DNA of 11,781 bases, taken from assembly GCA_002452555.1 (NCBI GenBank), contig DKER01000042.1, forward strand, positions 1-11,781. Reading direction: 5' to 3'. Position numbers and translations under genes: made by a program. This document shows positions 7,544 through 11,781 of this stretch, piece after piece. Each line of letters begins with the position of its first letter. The first letter of the stretch is position 1. The notes under the pieces were generated by a model, which saw only the letters and a list, made by a program, of their open reading frames with translations, was not told the DNA's origin and ran no database searches. This stretch comes from Fidelibacterota bacterium UBA6817. Lineage in GTDB: Bacteria > Fidelibacterota > Fidelibacteria > Fidelibacterales > Fidelibacteraceae.

Positions 7544-9722
7544 ACCGGATTTTGCAAAAATTGATCTGACACTGAATTCTTCCCGCATGACAAGAAAAGA
7601 ATGGGAAAAAGCCTTTAAAGAAAATACAGGAATGACCGTTGAGGAAGCTGTTTGGGAAACCATGGAAAAAATTCCGGTGAAACCTTTATACGACTCAACA
7701 GACATGATTTCCTGTGAACATTTGGATTATGTTTCAGGTATTCCTCCTTTTCTTCGCGGGCCCTATTCAACCATGTATGTCGGCAGACCCTGGACGGTTC
7801 GCCAATATGCCGGATTCTCTACGGCAGAAGAAAGCAATGCTTTTTACCGCAGAAATCTTGCAGCAGGCCAGAAAGGACTCTCGGTTGCCTTTGACCTTGC
7901 CACACACAGAGGTTATGATTCGGATCATCCCCGTGTGGTGGGTGATGTTGGAAAAGCAGGTGTGGCTATTGATTCCGTCGAGGATATGAAAATTCTTTTC
8001 AATAATATCCCCCTCGATAAAATGTCCGTTTCCATGACGATGAACGGTGCGGTCTTACCCGTAATGGCGTTCTATATTGTCGCAGCCGAAGAGCAGGGCG
8101 TAGCAACGGAAGCCTTGAACGGCACGATCCAGAATGACATTCTCAAAGAGTATATGGTTCGAAATACCTATATTTATCCGCCGGAAGTTTCAATGCGGAT
8201 AATTGCCGATATTTTCCGGTATACATCAGAAAAAATGCCAAAATTCAACAGTATCAGTATTTCCGGTTATCACATGCAGGAAGCCGGAGCCACTGCAGAT
8301 CTGGAAATGGCGTATACGCTGGCAGACGGACTGGAATACGTTCGGACCGGTATTAAGGCAGGACTGGATATTGACACATTTGCTCCCCGCCTTTCTTTTT
8401 TCTGGGCGGAAGGAATGAATTATTTCATGGAAATTGCCAAACTCCGGGCAGCAAGGCTAATATGGGCTAAACTGATCAAACAATTCAATCCCAAGGATCC
8501 CAAATCCATGTCTTTGCGAACCCATTCCCAAACATCCGGCTGGAGTCTCACGGAGCAGGATCCCTACAACAATGTTGCAAGAACATGTATCGAAGCCATG
8601 GCGGCAGCATTGGGACATACCCAATCCCTGCATACCAATGCTCTTGACGAAGCGATTGCCCTTCCCACGGATTTTTCTGCGCGGATTGCCAGAAATACCC
8701 AGCTCTATCTTCAGGATGAAACCTGGATAACAAACGTAATTGATCCCTGGGGCGGATCATATTTTGTGGAAGCCCTAACCGGCGAGTTACTGCAAAAGGG
8801 ATGGGAACATATTCTGGAAGTTGAAGAATACGGCGGTATGACCAAAGCAATAGAAGCCGGCATTCCTAAAATGAGAATCGAGGAAGCGGCTGCACGGCGC
8901 CAGGCCCGGATTGATTCAGGACGGGAAATTATTGTCGGTCTGAATAAATATCCCCCGGAGGAAGCAGATCCTATTGAAATTCTGGAAGTTGACAATACTG
9001 CTGTTCGGCTTTCCCAGATAAAAAGACTCCAAAAGATAAAAGCCGGCCGGGATAATCAAAAAGTTGATGCCCGTTTGAAAGCCATAACAGCTTGTGTTGA
9101 AACGGGTGACGGTAATCTTTTGGAATTATGTGTGGATGCTGCCCGCGTAAGGGCAACGCTTGGTGAAATATCATTGGCAATAGAAAACGTTTGTGGAAGG
9201 TATCAGGCCGTGACAAGAACGATATCAGGTGTTTACAGCGGTGAATACCGAAATGATGAAGAAGATCTGGTTAATAAGGTTCGTAAACTGACAGATGATT
9301 TTGAAAAGCGGGAGGGACGCCGTCCCCGTATTCTGATTGCAAAAATGGGACAGGATGGCCATGACCGGGGCGCCAAGGTTGTGGCGACCGCTTATGCTGA
9401 TATGGGTTTCGATGTGGATGTGGGGCCCCTGTTCCAAACACCGGAAGAAACAGCCCGCCAGGCAGTGGAAAATGATGTCCATGTTGTAGGTATGAGTTCC
9501 CTTGCAGCCGGTCATAAAACATTATTGCCCCAGTTGATGGATGAACTGAAACGCCTGAACCGGGAGGATATCATTGTCATTGTGGGCGGTGTCATTCCCT
9601 CACAGGATTATCAATTTCTCTATGATCACGGTGCGGCTGCTATTTTCGGCCCCGGAACGCGTATTCCGGACGCAGGCATGAAATTGATTCATGAGATCAA
9701 CGAACGGTTTGGACATGAATAG
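7536..9722 (+). CDS. mutB: Methylmalonyl-CoA mutase large (alpha) subunit, B12-binding
   Basis: This is the catalytic subunit of the adenosylcobalamin-dependent mutase. From the ATG at 7536 it has 728 residues, the same length as the Propionibacterium large subunit. The barrel domain shows RPWTVRQYAGFSTAEESN (84-101), FDLATHRGYDSD (119-130), MTMNGAV (167-173) and ISGYHMQEAGATADLEMAYT (242-261). Tyr91, Arg209 and His246 appear to match the known active-site Tyr89, Arg207 and His244. The C-terminal B12 domain has KMGQDGHDRG, with His609 as the lower axial cobalt ligand, then GPLFQTPEE, MSSLAAGH and VGGVIP. Nothing appears to be missing, so it should be active. An in-frame ATG at 7449 would add 29 residues from another frame of mutA and is rejected. 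The stop overlaps the meaB start. The family match and start are both very secure. Confidence 0.97.
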   Translation: MRKPDFAKIDLTLNSSRMTRKEWEKAFKENTGMTVEEAVWETMEKIPVKPLYDSTDMISCEHLDYVSGIPPFLRGPYSTMYVGRPWTVRQYAGFSTAEESNAFYRRNLAAGQKGLSVAFDLATHRGYDSDHPRVVGDVGKAGVAIDSVEDMKILFNNIPLDKMSVSMTMNGAVLPVMAFYIVAAEEQGVATEALNGTIQNDILKEYMVRNTYIYPPEVSMRIIADIFRYTSEKMPKFNSISISGYHMQEAGATADLEMAYTLADGLEYVRTGIKAGLDIDTFAPRLSFFWAEGMNYFMEIAKLRAARLIWAKLIKQFNPKDPKSMSLRTHSQTSGWSLTEQDPYNNVARTCIEAMAAALGHTQSLHTNALDEAIALPTDFSARIARNTQLYLQDETWITNVIDPWGGSYFVEALTGELLQKGWEHILEVEEYGGMTKAIEAGIPKMRIEEAAARRQARIDSGREIIVGLNKYPPEEADPIEILEVDNTAVRLSQIKRLQKIKAGRDNQKVDARLKAITACVETGDGNLLELCVDAARVRATLGEISLAIENVCGRYQAVTRTISGVYSGEYRNDEEDLVNKVRKLTDDFEKREGRRPRILIAKMGQDGHDRGAKVVATAYADMGFDVDVGPLFQTPEETARQAVENDVHVVGMSSLAAGHKTLLPQLMDELKRLNREDIIVIVGGVIPSQDYQFLYDHGAAAIFGPGTRIPDAGMKLIHEINERFGHE

Positions 9723-10959
9723 AGACAGAGATCAGGATCAGAAAAGCATAAACGATCAAAATCAGGACAGGGATCAAAAGCAGGAGCGAGACCGGGAGTG
9801 GGATTTTGTTGACAGAGGGAAGAGCTATCGTCCTGAATGGGCTCCCGCAGAAAACGATGATGCGTTTGCCGTGAGAATAATACCGCCGGATAATGCCGGT
9901 TCCTCCGGAAAAAAAATCGGATCGTCAATACGACGTAAACCGCTCGATACACAAGAATATATAGATGGTGTTTTATCCGGTAACCGGACAATCCTTGCCC
10001 GAGCCATTACTTTAATCGAGAGCCAGGCCCCGCGGCACCGTTCGATTGCTGCTGATGTTCTGAATGCGTTATTACCTAAAGCATGTTCATCTCTGAGAAT
10101 CGGCATATCAGGTGTTCCGGGAGCGGGAAAATCAACCTTTATCGAACGATTCGGTCTGGAGCTTATTCGGAAAGGACATCGTGTTGCTGTTCTTGCGGTA
10201 GACCCCAGCTCATCTTTGTCAAAGGGGAGTATTTTGGGCGACAAAACCCGAATGGAGAAACTTTCCCGCGATGAAAACGCCTTTATCAGACCATCCCCGT
10301 CCGGCGGAACGCTGGGGGGAGTCGCCGCAAAAACACGGGAAGCCATCACCTTGTGTGAAGCAGCGCATTATGACGTGATCCTGGTGGAAACTGTCGGAGT
10401 GGGACAGAGTGAAATCACGGTCCGCTCCATGGTGGATTTTTTTCTGCTCCTGCAAATATCCGGAGCAGGGGATGAACTCCAGGGAATTAAGAAAGGGGTC
10501 ATTGAAATTGCCGATGCAATCCTGGTCAATAAAGCTGACGGGGATAATCGTCATAAAGCAGAAAGAACCCGTGCCCAGTTTGAAACAGCCCTTCATTATC
10601 TGAAACCGGCAACGCCCGGATGGACCTGTAAAGCTTTAACCTGTTCTGCCCTGACAGGGGACGGTTTTCCGGAAATTCTGGATATGATCTTCCATTTCGT
10701 CAACCTTATGCAACAATCGGGATTTCTTGATCTCAGAAGAAAAGAACAATCCGTACAATGGTTTTACACCATAATAGAAGATCAGATAAAACGCTGGTTC
10801 TATTCCAATCCCCATATACGAAGCAAGATGGATCAACTTCGGGAGAATGTTGAAAAAGACGAAATACCCGCAACCAGAGCTGCTGATGAAATTATGGACC
10901 TTTTTTTCAAAATTCCTCAAGAAGAAAAATTTGAAAAAGGGGAGAAAAACAACGGATGA
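9715..10959 (+). CDS. meaB: MeaB/ArgK-type GTPase, chaperone of methylmalonyl-CoA mutase
   Basis: MeaB (human MMAA) is a G3E P-loop GTPase that gates delivery of adenosylcobalamin to the mutase and protects it from inactivation. Core motifs are Walker A GVPGAGKST (133-141), VDPSSSLSKGSILGDKTRM just after it, the Walker B/switch region ILVETVGVGQSE, and the guanine-specificity motif NKAD (272-275). A helical C-terminal arm follows, as in the dimerising family members. From the ATG at 9715 it has 414 residues, against about 330 for the methylobacterial protein. The difference is an N-terminal extension of about 75 residues before LDTQEYIDGVLSGNRT, and its first 28 residues are almost only D, R, Q, K, N and E. 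The ATG at 9715 overlaps the mutB stop by eight bases; an ATG at 9691 (eight more residues) is possible. Neither start has a good Shine-Dalgarno sequence, so coupling to mutB is likely. Confidence 0.93.
   Translation: MNRDRDQDQKSINDQNQDRDQKQERDREWDFVDRGKSYRPEWAPAENDDAFAVRIIPPDNAGSSGKKIGSSIRRKPLDTQEYIDGVLSGNRTILARAITLIESQAPRHRSIAADVLNALLPKACSSLRIGISGVPGAGKSTFIERFGLELIRKGHRVAVLAVDPSSSLSKGSILGDKTRMEKLSRDENAFIRPSPSGGTLGGVAAKTREAITLCEAAHYDVILVETVGVGQSEITVRSMVDFFLLLQISGAGDELQGIKKGVIEIADAILVNKADGDNRHKAERTRAQFETALHYLKPATPGWTCKALTCSALTGDGFPEILDMIFHFVNLMQQSGFLDLRRKEQSVQWFYTIIEDQIKRWFYSNPHIRSKMDQLRENVEKDEIPATRAADEIMDLFFKIPQEEKFEKGEKNNG
9724..9783 (+). repeat. Imperfect Asp/Arg/Gln-coding repeats at the 5' end of meaB
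   Basis: GACAGAGATCAGGATCAG (9724-9741) returns as GACAGGGATCAAAAGCAG (9766-9783), with 14 of 18 bases alike and a 42-base period. GATCAR units also lie between them. The repeats encode DRDQDQ (residues 4-9), DQNQ and DRDQKQ (18-23). They keep the reading frame, so they sit within coding sequence and are not a mobile repeat. Confidence 0.65.
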
Positions 10960-10981
10960 TTTCTTAACTTTCATCCGTTTT
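10951..10981 (+). terminator. Hairpin over the meaB stop codon, possible terminator or attenuator
   Basis: AACGGATGA (10951-10959) and TCATCCGTT (10971-10979) form a perfect 9-bp inverted repeat around an 11-base loop. The first arm ends with the TGA stop of meaB, and the second arm runs into TTTT (10978-10981). The T tract is short, so partial termination or 3'-end protection of the mutAB-meaB message is more likely than full termination, with reduced read-through to the epimerase gene. Confidence 0.5.
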
Positions 10982-11017
10982 AAAACGATAATCATGATTG
11001 TAAAAAAGAGGTAAACA

Positions 11018-11425
11018 ATGATAAAAGGGATATCTCACATTGGCATTGCAGTCCGTTCGCTGGATGAGCAGATCCCGTATTACCGTGATGCTCTCGGAAT
11101 GCCGTTTCATGGGACAGAAACTGTGGAAGATCAGGGCGTTAACGTTGCTTTTTTTCAAGCAGGCACGACCCGGATAGAACTTCTGGAACCCATAACGGAA
11201 GATAGTCCGGTTGCAAAATTTATTGAGAAAAAAGGGGAAGGGATTCACCATATTGCCTATGGCGTGGATGACTGCAAGGCATCCCTTAAAGCGATGGAAG
11301 AACGTGGAGTGCGCCTTATTGACACAGAACCCCGAACAGGTGCCGGTGGACACAAGATCGGATTTCTCCATCCCAAATCCACCTTTGGTGTTTTGACGGA
11401 ACTGACGCAGGAACATGAAGATTGA
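11018..11425 (+). CDS. mce: Methylmalonyl-CoA epimerase
   Basis: The enzyme interconverts (R)- and (S)-methylmalonyl-CoA, linking the mutase (R form) to the carboxyltransferase (S form). It is a small metal-dependent member of the glyoxalase/vicinal-oxygen-chelate fold. The 135-residue protein has the two repeat modules: ISHIGIAVRSLD (5-16) with metal ligand H7, IELLEP (53-58) with a probable ligand at E54, GIHHIAYGVDD (75-85) with H78, and GVLTEL (124-129) with E128. The GTGAGGHKIGFLHPKS-like stretch near 107-121 is also typical of the family. AGAGGT at 11007-11012 is a good ribosome site, five bases before the ATG. The gene lies 58 bases after meaB, beyond a hairpin, and 31 bases before the carboxyltransferase gene. 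It could also have its own promoter in that gap, though I see no convincing one. Confidence 0.94.
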   Translation: MIKGISHIGIAVRSLDEQIPYYRDALGMPFHGTETVEDQGVNVAFFQAGTTRIELLEPITEDSPVAKFIEKKGEGIHHIAYGVDDCKASLKAMEERGVRLIDTEPRTGAGGHKIGFLHPKSTFGVLTELTQEHED

Positions 11426-11456
11426 GAGCGCTTGCCTCATGAGGAGATGATGAATT

Positions 11457-11781
11457 ATGTCGATGCAGGATAAGATAAAAAAACTCCATGATATGCGGCA
11501 AAAAAGCATAGAAGGAGGGGGAAAAGACCGGATAGATAAACAGCATGAAAAAGGGAAACTGTCGGCACGCGAACGGATAGACTATTTATTGGATAAAGAT
11601 TCGTTCGAAGAGTTCGATGCATTTGTAACACATCGGTGCCATAATTTCGGACTGGAAAAAAACAAAATTCTGGGCGATGGTGTTGTTACGGGCTATGGGA
11701 CGATTGACGGCCGGCTTGTATATGTTTTTTCCCAGGATTTTACCGTATTCGGCGGCAGCCTGAGTGAAACATTTGCCCTAA
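11457..11781 (+). CDS. Acyl-CoA carboxyltransferase subunit: propionyl-CoA carboxylase beta or methylmalonyl-CoA decarboxylase alpha (partial, 5' end)
   Basis: The frame opens at 11457 (M-S-M-Q-D-K-I-K-K-L) and is still open at the window end after 108 codons, of about 510-520 expected. The visible part is the N-terminus of the biotin-dependent carboxyltransferase family: a lysine-rich helix, KGKLSARERIDYLLD (32-46), SFEEFDAFV (49-57), the conserved GDGVVTGYGTIDGRLVYVF (73-91) and SQDFTVFGGSLSE (92-104). The GAGGAG at 11441-11446 lies ten bases upstream; an ATG two codons later (11463) is also possible. Nearby ATGs at 11447 and 11450 are out of frame. Such proteins move a carboxyl group between biotin and propionyl-CoA, either as an ATP-driven carboxylase (PccB) or a sodium-pumping decarboxylase (MmdA). 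The N-terminus does not separate these two. The position after mce fits both. Confidence 0.92.
   Translation, partial: MSMQDKIKKLHDMRQKSIEGGGKDRIDKQHEKGKLSARERIDYLLDKDSFEEFDAFVTHRCHNFGLEKNKILGDGVVTGYGTIDGRLVYVFSQDFTVFGGSLSETFAL

Noticed and set aside
9825..10349. Long minus-strand open frame opposite meaB
   Set aside because: It lies wholly inside a well-identified gene and encodes no recognisable domain. The similar frames opposite mutA (6919-7380) and mce (10964-11509) are rejected for the same reason.
11435..11444. CCTCATGAGG palindrome before the carboxyltransferase gene
   Set aside because: A perfect 10-base palindrome, but it has no loop, overlaps the Shine-Dalgarno region and occurs once, so chance is sufficient. 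The same applies to AATCATGATT at 10990-10999.
1..11781. CRISPR array, insertion sequence, prophage, toxin-antitoxin or defence system
   Set aside because: No regularly spaced repeats, transposase, integrase or paired small toxin genes were seen; the genes are housekeeping and central metabolism.

Overview
The window reads as a chromosomal segment of a Gram-negative (diderm) bacterium with moderate GC. It is gene-dense, and most functions are core metabolism. A LolA-like periplasmic protein, a two-subunit methylmalonyl-CoA mutase and a MeaB with an N-terminal extension would fit an anaerobe of the Fibrobacteres-Chlorobi-Bacteroidetes superphylum or a related candidate phylum that makes or oxidises propionate. 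That placement is inference: there is no rRNA or other phylogenetic marker here.

Left edge (1-1249, minus strand). The first codons of a secreted or membrane-anchored protein run off the window. Upstream of them lies a complete M28-type metallopeptidase without a signal peptide. An 88-base divergent spacer (1250-1337) separates this block from the rest.

Centre (1338-5358, plus strand). A compact train follows: ribonuclease Z, a dCMP-deaminase-family enzyme, a LolA-like outer-membrane lipoprotein carrier, a divergent PAP2-like membrane protein, and GlgC (ADP-glucose synthesis for glycogen). The first three are joined with no gap or a 4-base overlap.

Right (5378-11781, plus strand). This is a methylmalonyl-CoA module: small mutase subunit (mutA), large B12-binding mutase subunit (mutB), the G-protein chaperone meaB, methylmalonyl-CoA epimerase, and the 5' part of a biotin-dependent acyl-CoA carboxyltransferase (propionyl-CoA carboxylase beta or methylmalonyl-CoA decarboxylase alpha). 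Together they interconvert succinyl-CoA, (R)- and (S)-methylmalonyl-CoA and propionyl-CoA. MutA and MutB form the enzyme, MeaB loads and protects its cobalamin, the epimerase joins the two stereoisomers, and the carboxyltransferase adds or removes the carboxyl group. mutA-mutB and mutB-meaB overlap by the same 8 bases, which suggests translational coupling.

All ten plus-strand genes are co-directional with spacers of at most about 60 bases, so long polycistronic transcripts are plausible. The only internal break I see is a hairpin at the end of meaB. I found no CRISPR array, insertion sequence, tRNA, rRNA, phage gene or defence gene. I also found no convincing new system. The most unusual items are the Asp/Arg/Gln-rich repeat at the start of MeaB, two hairpins that swallow stop codons, and the position of glgC directly before the mutase genes.
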